Of a stretch of DNA of 5,699 nucleotides, positions 1 to 5,656 are shown piece after piece. The notes under the pieces are model-generated. The model saw only the letters and a list, made by a program, of their open reading frames with translations, was not told the origin of the DNA and did not search any database. Position 1 is the stretch's first letter. Each line of letters opens with the position of its first letter. The position numbers and the translations under genes are program-made. Source of the DNA: an uncultured Clostridium sp. (lineage in GTDB: Bacteria > Bacillota > Clostridia > Lachnospirales > Lachnospiraceae); assembly GCA_902464345.1 (NCBI GenBank), contig CABQJA010000150.1, positions 1-5,699 of the forward strand. Direction: 5' to 3'.

Positions 1-110
1 CTCTGACCCAGAAAGAAGTAGCCAGCCGTCTGAAGATTTCCCGTTCCTACGTCAGCCGTATCGAAAAACGGGCCCTTGAAAAACTACGTCAAAAACTGGA
101 GGAAGGCTAG
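1..110 (+). CDS. sigK: RNA polymerase sporulation sigma factor, SigK-like, C-terminal fragment
   Basis: Only the last 35 codons are present; the gene enters from the left edge with its first full codon at 3 and stops with TAG at 108-110. The visible peptide begins LTQKEVASRLKISRSYVSRI and is the helix-turn-helix of sigma-70 region 4.2, which contacts the -35 promoter element. The run ISRSYVSRIEKRAL fits SigK best. SigE tends to read ISQSYISRLEK, and SigF/SigG read ISQVQVSRLEK. In the family, SigK directs late transcription in the mother cell during sporulation. The gene converges on the U32 gene and the two stop codons overlap inside a palindromic CTAG. The SigK call is by motif memory from a short fragment, so SigE remains possible. 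Whether the gene is whole or split by a skin-like element cannot be seen here. Confidence 0.78.
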   Translation, partial: LTQKEVASRLKISRSYVSRIEKRALEKLRQKLEEG

Positions 111-123
111 CCTTCCTTCCTCC
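91..123 (-). terminator. Rho-independent terminator of the minus-strand operon
   Basis: On the minus strand the sequence reads GGAGGAAGG, an 8-nt loop AAGGCTAG, then CCTTCCTCC, followed by AGTTTTT. This is a perfect 9-bp GC-rich stem (98-106 with 115-123) and a five-T run at 91-95, a canonical intrinsic terminator. It overlaps the end of the U32 gene, whose stop codon lies in the loop, and lies within the 3' end of the sigma factor gene. The same hairpin forms on the plus strand, but it is followed by GTAATAT rather than a T-run, so it should terminate the sigma transcript poorly. A competing fold uses the 16-bp perfect palindrome at 101-116. Confidence 0.75.
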
Positions 124-1333
124 GTAATATGCAACCAACCGAAAGCGGCATTCCGAGATCCACATGCAGGCTTTGCTTCGGATGCGGTGCGGATTCCATG
201 GCATTTCCGGCATCATCCCAGATGCCCTGCACGGTCAGCTCCCGATTTTCTCCGTTAAACAGCATGGCTTCTATCGTTTCTCCGACCGTAAACTTATTCC
301 GCTGTTCCAAAACCAGCCGTCCCTGTTCATCCGTCCGTTCCACCATGCCCAGATACGTATATTCCCGAATATACGTATTGTTATCATAAATCTGCGAATC
401 CTCTGTTGTTTTCCCGAAATAAAATCCGGTAGTAAACTGCCGGTATGTGCATTTGGAAATTTCCGCCCGGTAATAGTCCAGATTCTTCTGATAAAGCTCC
501 GGTGATGTCTTATAATCATCGATTGCTTTTCTGTATGTTCTTGCTACCGTTGCTACATATAATGCAGTTTTCATTCTTCCTTCGATCTTAAAACTGTCAA
601 TTCCAGCCTCTATCATCTCCGGAATATGCTCGATCATGCATAAATCCTTGGAGTTAAATATATAGGTTCCACGATCATCCTCTTCGACCGGAAGATATTC
701 GCCCGGACGTTTCTCCTCCACTACAGCATATTTCCACCTGCACGGATGTGTACAGGCTCCCTGATTGGCATCCCTGCCGGTAAAATAATTACTGAGCAGA
801 CATCTTCCGGAATAAGAAATACACATTGCTCCGTGAATAAAGGATTCTATCTCCATGTCCTCCGGGATATTCCGCCGGATCTCACCAATTTCCTGCAATG
901 ACAGTTCTCTCGCCGATACCACCCGTTTGGCCCCCAGCCGGTACCAGAACCGATAGGTCTCATAATTCGTATTATTGGCCTGCGTGCTGATATGGATCTC
1001 CATATCCGGAAGCAGCTCCTTCGCCATCATAAACACACCCGGATCCGATATGATCAGTGCATCCACCGGAACATCCTGCAGGGTTCGAAAATATTCCCGA
1101 ATCCCTTCTATATCCCGGTTATGCGCAAACACATTCACCGTCAGGTAGACCTTGCATCCATGCTCATGTGCAAACGCAATTCCCTCCTGCATATCCGGGA
1201 TTGTAAAATTATGCGCTTTCGCCCGAAGCCCGAATGCCTCGCCACCAATATATACCGCATCCGCACCATAACGGACAGCTGTTTTCAACACTTCCAGACT
1301 CCCTGCCGGAATTAATAATTCGACTGGTCTCAT
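107..1333 (-). CDS. trhP: U32-family protein, probable tRNA 5-hydroxyuridine synthase TrhP
   Basis: 408 residues. The 'peptidase U32' signature (E-x-F-x2-G-x-x-C-x4-G-x-C-x-x-S) is fully present at residues 163-181. Four cysteines, C171, C178, C194 and C198, are spaced like the ligands that hold a [4Fe-4S] cluster in characterised U32 proteins. The N-terminus MRPVELLIPAGSLEVLKTAV and the motif GADAVYIGGEAFGLRAKA (residues 23-40) are typical of this family. Bacterial members of this type, such as B. subtilis YrrN/YrrO and E. coli TrhP, are not proven proteases; they make 5-hydroxyuridine at tRNA wobble position 34 without oxygen, with prephenate implicated. The gene directly downstream of a TrmR-like methyltransferase, with one base between them, supports that role. 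An in-frame ATG at 1387 would add 18 residues (MVWRSAPEL...) lying inside the previous gene. The ATG at 1333 is preferred because it has an AAAGGAGAG site and matches the family N-terminus. It is the last gene before the terminator. Family call is firm; TrhP function is inferred from family and context. Confidence 0.88.
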   Translation of the reverse strand: MRPVELLIPAGSLEVLKTAVRYGADAVYIGGEAFGLRAKAHNFTIPDMQEGIAFAHEHGCKVYLTVNVFAHNRDIEGIREYFRTLQDVPVDALIISDPGVFMMAKELLPDMEIHISTQANNTNYETYRFWYRLGAKRVVSARELSLQEIGEIRRNIPEDMEIESFIHGAMCISYSGRCLLSNYFTGRDANQGACTHPCRWKYAVVEEKRPGEYLPVEEDDRGTYIFNSKDLCMIEHIPEMIEAGIDSFKIEGRMKTALYVATVARTYRKAIDDYKTSPELYQKNLDYYRAEISKCTYRQFTTGFYFGKTTEDSQIYDNNTYIREYTYLGMVERTDEQGRLVLEQRNKFTVGETIEAMLFNGENRELTVQGIWDDAGNAMESAPHPKQSLHVDLGMPLSVGCILRRKEG

Positions 1334-1334
1334 T

Positions 1335-2000
1335 CTAATTCTCTCCTTTAACCTGTGGTTCAATTCTGGTGCTGACCGCCACACCATCCCCGATCGGAAT
1401 GATTGCCGTTTCCAGCATCGGATGATGCTTCAGGGTATACAGGTATTCCCGCATACGACTGTGAATCGTCCGGTTTCTCTTCGTGATCGCATAATGCGAT
1501 TCCAGCACATCACCATCCTGCAGCACATTATCCGATACCAGCATTCCACCCGGTGCCAGCAGTCTTATTACCTCCGGAAAGAAATGGATATACTGTCCTT
1601 TCGCCGCATCCATGAAGATCATATCATATTCCTGTGTCAGTTCCTTTAATATCTCCGCTGCATCACCTTCCAGCAAGGTGATCCGATCCGTTGTCCCAGT
1701 CCGTGCAAAGTTCTTTTTCGCCGCCTCAATTCTCGGCGGATACTTCTCAATTGTAGTGATACTTCCACCCTCCGGCAGATACTGACTCATATAAATAGAA
1801 GAAAATCCAACTGCCGTGCCAACCTCAAGAATTCTCCGCGGTTTCTGTATTAATTCCAGAACCTTTAATAATTCCCGTGTTTCCGTACGAACAATTGGAA
1901 CCTCTTCTTCTCTGGCTTCCCGTTCAATCTGGTAAACCAGAGAGTCTATTTCCGGATTCAGTGAATTGATGAAAGATACGACTCTTTCATTGACTATCAT
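1335..2000 (-). CDS. trmR: O-methyltransferase, probable tRNA 5-hydroxyuridine methyltransferase TrmR
   Basis: 221 residues, a usual length for the class I SAM-dependent O-methyltransferase family that includes catechol and caffeoyl-CoA methyltransferases and B. subtilis YrrM/TrmR. Visible elements are the SAM-binding motif I ILEVGTAVGFSS (57-68), the motif II acidic residue E85 in TTIEKYP, and the probable divalent metal ligands D131 (MDAAKGQY), D157 and N158 (SDNV). TrmR methylates ho5U34 of tRNA to 5-methoxyuridine, which broadens wobble decoding. Position supports this role: the next gene is the U32 protein that would make the ho5U substrate, and the B. subtilis order is the same. The start at 2000 has a strong GGAGGAG site. 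It overlaps the end of the MltG-like gene by 14 nt, which suggests translational coupling. The fold is certain; the tRNA substrate is inferred, since a small-molecule catechol substrate cannot be excluded from sequence alone. Confidence 0.88.
   Translation of the reverse strand: MIVNERVVSFINSLNPEIDSLVYQIEREAREEEVPIVRTETRELLKVLELIQKPRRILEVGTAVGFSSIYMSQYLPEGGSITTIEKYPPRIEAAKKNFARTGTTDRITLLEGDAAEILKELTQEYDMIFMDAAKGQYIHFFPEVIRLLAPGGMLVSDNVLQDGDVLESHYAITKRNRTIHSRMREYLYTLKHHPMLETAIIPIGDGVAVSTRIEPQVKGEN
1341..1349 (-). promoter_or_regulatory. Ribosome binding site that fixes the trhP start
   Basis: AAAGGAGAG on the minus strand, with the AGGAG core 9 nt from the ATG at 1333. It lies inside the last codons of the upstream methyltransferase gene, so translation of the two may be coupled. 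It argues against the longer in-frame start at 1387. Confidence 0.75.
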
Positions 2001-2373
2001 CCTTTTTCTCCTCCACTGTACCTGTAATTGTCTTCAATATTTCATCCTGCGTCATAGAACGCATCAATGTATAAGTTCCCGGCTTCATCTTGCCATGATA
2101 ACCGGATGCATAGATCTTGACCAGCATTACATATTTACCTTCCACCAGTCCATCTGCGATCAGATCATCCACGATCTCCACTGTAGAGGTATCCGGCTTT
2201 ATCACAAACTGTATTTCCTTGTTGTCCCGCGGATCCATACAGTTGTCAGTAAACACTTTATATGCAAAATTATATGCCATCGTAAATACCTGGATCAGTA
2301 ACAATATAATGATAATGTTGACCAGTACCCGGAATACAATCCGCAATGCATTTTTCATGTTTTTATCCGTCAT
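1987..2373 (-). CDS. Short membrane-anchored MltG/YceG-like protein without catalytic domain
   Basis: 128 residues. A basic N-terminus (K4, K7, R11, R15) precedes one hydrophobic segment at about residues 16-33 (VLVNIIIILLLIQVFTMA), giving an inside-out single-pass anchor. Residues about 55-118 resemble the LysM-like subdomain of MltG: FVIKPDTSTVEIVDDLIADG, then a KMKPGTYTLMRSMTQDEIL stretch that matches the usual 'aGtY.l..gms..eIL' pattern. Full MltG is an endolytic murein transglycosylase of over 300 residues that sets glycan strand length. Here the protein ends right after the LysM-like part, so the catalytic domain and its glutamate are absent. No fragment of that domain is visible downstream, where an intact methyltransferase gene overlaps it. 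It occupies the place of yrrL (mltG) in B. subtilis. The ATG at 2373 has a weak AGGTG site overlapping the previous stop codon; a second ATG at 2358 is possible. It probably binds peptidoglycan or modulates it, not cleaves it; this is inference. Confidence 0.72.
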   Translation of the reverse strand: MTDKNMKNALRIVFRVLVNIIIILLLIQVFTMAYNFAYKVFTDNCMDPRDNKEIQFVIKPDTSTVEIVDDLIADGLVEGKYVMLVKIYASGYHGKMKPGTYTLMRSMTQDEILKTITGTVEEKKDDSQ

Positions 2374-2381
2374 GACTGCAC

Positions 2382-2726
2382 CTACTTCTCTAAATATTCG
2401 TAATCGAGCTCCAACCCCTGTGTCATTGCGTTATATACTTCCTGCATCAGATTACACAGATGCTGTTCTGCCATCATAAAGTCACTCACACGGGTATCCT
2501 GTAGAATTGTATCATATTCTTTCACTAAATTAAAGACCTCATCATACAGATTGCTGTCACCTTCACTGGTCTGCATCTCGCAATTCCGGCGCCGGAATTC
2601 ATTATACCGTCCGTACAGTTCTGCATCCTCTTTCAGTCTCCGGTTCGTCTCCCGGTAGCGTCGGTATTCCTCACTGTTCAGGAGCTCCTTATTCAATTCC
2701 TGTGCCATATTAATTGCTGCCTGCAT
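2382..2726 (-). CDS. YlbF/YmcA-family protein (Com_YlbF, formerly DUF964)
   Basis: 114 residues, almost wholly helical and rich in charge, with the family pattern 'ELNKELLNSEEYRRYRETNR..LKED.EL...YNEFRRRN' across residues 10-48. Family members include B. subtilis YlbF and YmcA, which with YaaT form the Y-complex that adjusts RNase Y-dependent mRNA maturation, and which were first found through competence, biofilm and sporulation defects. This copy begins 13 nt after the RNase J stop, and its AAGGGGGAAGG ribosome binding site starts within that stop codon, so the two are very likely co-translated. One cysteine is visible (C49), whereas the Y-complex cysteines are proposed to bind iron-sulfur clusters, so it may not be a strict YlbF orthologue. 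An alternative start at the second Met (2708) would remove six residues. Family assignment is by pattern; a link to RNA decay is inferred from family and neighbour. Confidence 0.72.
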   Translation of the reverse strand: MQAAINMAQELNKELLNSEEYRRYRETNRRLKEDAELYGRYNEFRRRNCEMQTSEGDSNLYDEVFNLVKEYDTILQDTRVSDFMMAEQHLCNLMQEVYNAMTQGLELDYEYLEK

Positions 2727-2739
2727 GAATCCTTCCCCC

Positions 2740-4407
2740 TTATACTTCTGTGATAATCGGCAGAATCATCGGATTCCGCTTCGTTCTCCTCCATAAAAAC
2801 TCGCTCAGATCATCACGCATGGTTGTTTTCAGCTTGCCCCAGTCTGTAATGTTATGATCCAGGCACCGCATCAGGGCATCTTCTACCACATCCCTGCATT
2901 CTTCCATCAGATTCTCAGCTTCCCGGACATATACGAATCCTCTGGATACGATATCCGGTCCTGCCAGTACCTGATTACTGCCGCTTTCCAGCGTCACGAC
3001 TACAATGATCAGTCCGTTCTGCGAAAGCATCTGACGATCCCGTAAAACAATGTTTCCTACATCACCAACACCCAGACCGTCTACCAGAATGCCCTCTGCC
3101 GGAACGGTATCTACCACCTCTGCATAATCCTCACAGATCTCCAGTACATCACCGCTGGACAGAATACAGATATGCTGCTTATCAATTCCAAGACTTTCTG
3201 CCAGTTCCGCATGACGCTTCAGATGTCGGTACTCTCCATGCACCGGAATCGCATACTTCGGCTTTGTTAATGTATAGATCAGCTTGATCTCTTCCTGACA
3301 GGCATGTCCGGATACGTGTGTATCCTGGAAGATTACCTTTGCGCCCTTCATTTCCAGCTCGTTAATGATTCTGGAAACCGCTTTCTCATTTCCCGGAATC
3401 GGAGTGGAGCTTAAAATTACAGTATCCCCCGGCTTAATAGATACCTTTTTATGGATATTGGCTGCTATTCTTGAAAGAGCGGCCATATTCTCACCCTGGC
3501 TTCCGGTCGTGATCAGAACCGTCTTCTCGTCCGGATAATTCTTCAGTTCTTCAATATCGATCAATGTATTATCCGGGATCCGGATATATCCGAGTTCCTG
3601 TGCAACGGTGATGATATTTACCATACTTCTTCCTTCTACCACCACTTTTCTGCCGTATTTATAGGCAGAGTTTACAATCTGCTGCACACGATCCACATTC
3701 GATGCAAACGTTGCCACAATAATTCTGTGATCCTGATTGTCTGCAAAGATGTTATCAAAGGTCTTACCAACTGTCCGCTCCGACATCGTAAAGCCGGGCC
3801 GTTCTACATTCGTACTGTCACACATCAGTGCCAGTACTCCCTTTTTACCTAATTCCGCAAACCGCTGCAGATCAATCGCCTCACCGAATACCGGTGTATA
3901 ATCCACCTTGAAGTCTCCGGTATGCACCAGGATTCCCGCCGGTGTGTAAATTGCCAGTGCGGATGCATCGGCAATACTGTGATTCGTCTTGATAAACTCT
4001 ACACGCAGGCATCCCAGATTAATGATCTGACCATGCTTTACAACCTTCCGCTTAATATTCTGCATCAGGTTATGTTCCTTTAATTTTCCTTCAATAATGC
4101 CCATTGTCAGCTTTGTGGCATAAATCGGCATATTGATTTCCTTCTCTACATAAGGAATTGCTCCGATATGGTCCTCATGACCATGTGTGATTACCAGTCC
4201 CTTTACCTTATCTGCATTCTCTTTCAGATAGGTCACATCCGGAATAACCAGATCGATTCCCAGCATCTCATCATCCGGGAACGAAAGACCGCAATCCACC
4301 ACTACAATCGTGTCCTCATACTCGATTGCCGTGATATTCATACCGATCTGTTCCAATCCACCCAATGGGATAATCTTAACCGGCTTCGTATTTTCCATTT
4401 TTTTCAT
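2740..4407 (-). CDS. rnjA: Ribonuclease J (metallo-beta-lactamase/beta-CASP)
   Basis: 555 residues, the normal RNase J length. Metallo-beta-lactamase motifs are complete: HGHEDH at 75-80 (motif 2), H143 in TNHSIADA (motif 3) and D165 in VHTGDFKVDY (motif 4). Beta-CASP elements are CDSTNVERPG (196-205), TGSQGE (301-306), VSGHA (365-369) and PVHGEY (388-393), which supply the remaining zinc ligands and the RNA 5'-phosphate pocket. The C-terminal domain follows from about 450 and includes ESGSNQVLAGPDIVSRGF (474-491). RNase J is a cytoplasmic 5'-to-3' exonuclease, also reported as an endonuclease, central to mRNA turnover and rRNA 5' maturation in Firmicutes. The start at 4407 (MKKMENT) is 11 nt from GGAGG at 4419-4423, slightly long; the second Met at 4398 would be further away. 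In B. subtilis the RNase J genes lie elsewhere, so its presence between yrzB and the mltG position is a difference in gene order. A choice between J1 and J2 types cannot be made with only one copy in view. Confidence 0.96.
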   Translation of the reverse strand: MKKMENTKPVKIIPLGGLEQIGMNITAIEYEDTIVVVDCGLSFPDDEMLGIDLVIPDVTYLKENADKVKGLVITHGHEDHIGAIPYVEKEINMPIYATKLTMGIIEGKLKEHNLMQNIKRKVVKHGQIINLGCLRVEFIKTNHSIADASALAIYTPAGILVHTGDFKVDYTPVFGEAIDLQRFAELGKKGVLALMCDSTNVERPGFTMSERTVGKTFDNIFADNQDHRIIVATFASNVDRVQQIVNSAYKYGRKVVVEGRSMVNIITVAQELGYIRIPDNTLIDIEELKNYPDEKTVLITTGSQGENMAALSRIAANIHKKVSIKPGDTVILSSTPIPGNEKAVSRIINELEMKGAKVIFQDTHVSGHACQEEIKLIYTLTKPKYAIPVHGEYRHLKRHAELAESLGIDKQHICILSSGDVLEICEDYAEVVDTVPAEGILVDGLGVGDVGNIVLRDRQMLSQNGLIIVVVTLESGSNQVLAGPDIVSRGFVYVREAENLMEECRDVVEDALMRCLDHNITDWGKLKTTMRDDLSEFLWRRTKRNPMILPIITEV

Positions 4408-4418
4408 TTAAATAAAAA

Positions 4419-4423
4419 CCTCC
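4419..4423 (-). promoter_or_regulatory. Ribosome binding site of rnjA with long spacing
   Basis: GGAGG on the minus strand, separated from the ATG at 4407 by 11 nt of almost pure A/T (TTTTTATTTAA). The spacing is at the long end of the usual range. A 19-codon open frame (4408-4467) runs through it and stops directly next to the rnjA ATG. Confidence 0.6.
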
Positions 4424-4477
4424 ATTTCACGCTCTGTCAACACTACTTCCGTCCATTTATGAATCATCTGCGTGTGA

Positions 4478-4765
4478 TTACAGTTCGAAATCAACGTCTT
4501 CCATCAGCTCAGCAAATACCTTTGCCACGGCCTGAAGCTCATCCTCATTCTCAACCATATCATATAATGCAAATTCATCCTCGTCTGACTGTTTTTCTTC
4601 CTTCATGATCATCACAACCGCTTCTTCGCTGTCGTCACTCAGATCTTCTGTAACTAATATATAATGAATTCCCTGAAGAGTTGTCTCCTCCAGGACATAC
4701 ATTTCTACCTGTTCACCATCTTCTGTCACAAACGGAACCGTTCTTAATTCCTGATTCTCTTCCAT
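4478..4765 (-). CDS. yrzB: DUF1292 acidic protein, YrzB-like
   Basis: 95 residues from the ATG at 4765. The conserved DUF1292 pattern is visible: an N-terminal beta-rich part (TVPFVTEDGEQVEMYVLEETTLQGIHYILV), an acidic middle, then EFALYDMVENEDELQAV with a final helix ending in FAELMED. It is extremely acidic, with 31 Asp/Glu against 4 Lys/Arg by my count. No biochemical role is established for the family. It regularly follows ireB and ruvX in Firmicutes and matches yrzB in B. subtilis. The frame is open to an ATG at 4795, but that one lacks a ribosome binding site and would add a non-family MKHNSDIGGN tail. The ATG at 4765 is preceded by TTGGAGG. It sits 64 nt after ruvX and 70 nt before rnjA, the two longest gaps in the operon, and neither contains a clear terminator. 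Confidence 0.85.
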   Translation of the reverse strand: MEENQELRTVPFVTEDGEQVEMYVLEETTLQGIHYILVTEDLSDDSEEAVVMIMKEEKQSDEDEFALYDMVENEDELQAVAKVFAELMEDVDFEL

Positions 4766-4769
4766 ATTT

Positions 4770-4774
4770 CCTCC
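4770..4774 (-). promoter_or_regulatory. Ribosome binding site that fixes the yrzB start
   Basis: GGAGG within TTGGAGGAAAT, 4 nt from the ATG at 4765. The spacing is short, but the site is strong. No comparable site precedes the alternative in-frame ATG at 4795. Confidence 0.7.
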
Positions 4775-4829
4775 AATATCTGAATTATGCTTCATCCAAA
4801 CTGCTTAATCTTCGAATCTATGCTCTGTT

Positions 4830-5267
4830 CTATGCTTCTTCGGTCTCATGCTTTTTCGCATCCATATAACTCTGCAGGATCAATACTGCAGCCATCTGAT
4901 CGATCACAGCCTTCCGGTTCTCACGACGCACCTCACCTGCCATCAGAATCCGCTCCGACTCCATAGTTGTCATACGTTCATCCCATAAGACTACAGGAAG
5001 TGCCGTCCGGCGCTCCAGATCCTCTTTAAATGCCTCGCATGCCTGTGCACGCTCACCGACGGTATTGTTCATATTCTTCGGATAGCCCAGTACGATCAGT
5101 TCCACCTGATTCTCCACGATCAGTGTTTCAATCCGTGCCAACGTCTGCCGAAGCTTGTTCGCAGACTTTCTGGTAATGGTCTCAATCGGCTGTGCCGTTA
5201 CCATTAACGGATCACTGATTGCCACTCCAACCGTCTTCGTTCCGAAATCCAATCCCATGATTCTCAT
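4830..5267 (-). CDS. ruvX: Holliday-junction resolvase-like protein RuvX (YqgF)
   Basis: 145 residues, normal for RuvX/YqgF. The RNase H-like core begins MRIMGLDFGTKTVGVAIS with catalytic D7. The family loop GYPKNMNNTVGERA is at 61-74. The second acidic residue E97 lies in LWDERMTT, and the third, D123, in AVIDQMAAVLILQSYMD. All three expected acidic residues are therefore present. Family members are metal-dependent nucleases. E. coli YqgF takes part in pre-16S rRNA 5' end processing, and other members are reported to cleave Holliday junctions. The start at 5267 has an AGAGGT site 5 nt upstream. It follows ireB by 21 nt, in the order conserved in Firmicutes (yrzL-yrrK). Location next to RNase J in the same unit would fit an rRNA-processing role, but that is inference. 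Confidence 0.94.
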   Translation of the reverse strand: MRIMGLDFGTKTVGVAISDPLMVTAQPIETITRKSANKLRQTLARIETLIVENQVELIVLGYPKNMNNTVGERAQACEAFKEDLERRTALPVVLWDERMTTMESERILMAGEVRRENRKAVIDQMAAVLILQSYMDAKKHETEEA

Positions 5268-5288
5268 ATTGTACCTCTGCCCCGATTC

Positions 5289-5540
5289 CTACTTCAATCT
5301 CGTATCAATGTAATTTTCCAACAGAACCTCTATAATTTCGTCCCGTTCCGCCTTCATGATCAGGCTTCTGGCACCCTTATAGCTGGTAATATAGGTCGGG
5401 TCACCGCTCATAATATATCCCACGATCTGGCTTACCGGATTATAGCCCTTCTCAGACAACGCTTCATATACCTGTGCTAAAATATCCGTAACTTCCAGTC
5501 CGTTCTCTTTAATCACACTAATGTGCTGTGTATTATCCAT
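5289..5540 (-). CDS. ireB: IreB family regulatory phosphoprotein (UPF0297, YrzL)
   Basis: 83 residues, about the usual family size. The diagnostic block VYEALSEKGYNPVSQIVGYI followed by MSGDPTYITSYKGARSLIMKAERDEIIEVLLENY covers residues 24-77 without a break. In Enterococcus faecalis IreB is a small dimeric cytoplasmic protein phosphorylated near its N-terminus by the PASTA kinase IreK, and it negatively controls intrinsic cephalosporin resistance. This copy has a threonine at position 4 (MDNTQHIS) and a serine at 8, possible phosphosites; whether they are used is unknown. The ATG at 5540 is preceded by AAAAGGA with 9-nt spacing. It is the first gene after the promoter at 5599-5627, giving a leader of roughly 50 nt. 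Confidence 0.94.
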   Translation of the reverse strand: MDNTQHISVIKENGLEVTDILAQVYEALSEKGYNPVSQIVGYIMSGDPTYITSYKGARSLIMKAERDEIIEVLLENYIDTRLK

Positions 5541-5598
5541 GCTCTCACGTCCTTTTCTTCATTCTCCGTCAAATCCGTTCATTCCATACTTGAACATG

Positions 5599-5627
5599 AT
5601 TATACTATGATTCTTCCGAAATAGCAA
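5599..5627 (-). promoter_or_regulatory. Sigma-A-type promoter of the ireB-to-trhP operon
   Basis: On the minus strand TTGCTA (5622-5627) is followed by exactly 17 nt and then TATAAT (5599-5604), a perfect -10 and a 4-of-6 -35. Transcription should start near 5592, about 50 nt before the ireB ATG. It is the only near-consensus promoter seen in the intergenic DNA of the operon. A tandem 12-bp repeat directly abuts its upstream side. Confidence 0.8.
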
Positions 5628-5628
5628 C

Positions 5629-5652
5629 ATTCGCTTTCTCATTCGCATTCTC
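5629..5652. repeat. Two tandem 12-bp repeats next to the operon promoter
   Basis: On the minus strand GAGAATGCGAAT is followed directly by GAGAAAGCGAAT; 11 of 12 bases agree. The second copy ends one base from the -35 box. Head-to-tail copies in this place could be a binding site for an activator or simply chance low-complexity; the sequence matches no operator that I recognise. Confidence 0.5.
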
Positions 5653-5656
5653 ACTC

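Noticed and set aside
164..505. 113-codon plus-strand open frame, and the other plus-strand frames within 76-389.
   Set aside because: They are antisense to the well-supported U32 gene and have no recognisable domain. The frame from 76 also starts inside the sigma factor gene in a different frame.
1334..1387. An 18-residue N-terminal extension of the U32 protein from the ATG at 1387.
   Set aside because: It lies wholly inside the methyltransferase gene, does not resemble the family N-terminus, and the ATG at 1333 has a proper AAAGGAGAG site.
1987..2373. Reading the short MltG-like gene as a frameshifted pseudogene.
   Set aside because: No part of an MltG catalytic domain appears in any frame downstream; that DNA encodes an intact methyltransferase. 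The gene has a clean stop and an operon-like overlap.
4413..4440. Perfect TTGACA (4435-4440) with TTTTAT 17 nt downstream, as an internal promoter for rnjA.
   Set aside because: The -10 match is only 4 of 6, and transcription would begin at or just before the ATG, excluding the strong GGAGG site. Probably chance, though a minor leaderless start cannot be fully excluded.
4168..4608. 146-codon plus-strand open frame.
   Set aside because: It is antisense to rnjA and yrzB, both with complete family motifs. Its product has no recognisable domain and a composition typical of an antisense shadow.
4766..4795. A 10-residue N-terminal extension of the DUF1292 protein from the ATG at 4795.
   Set aside because: No ribosome binding site precedes it; the ATG at 4765 follows TTGGAGG and gives the expected family start.
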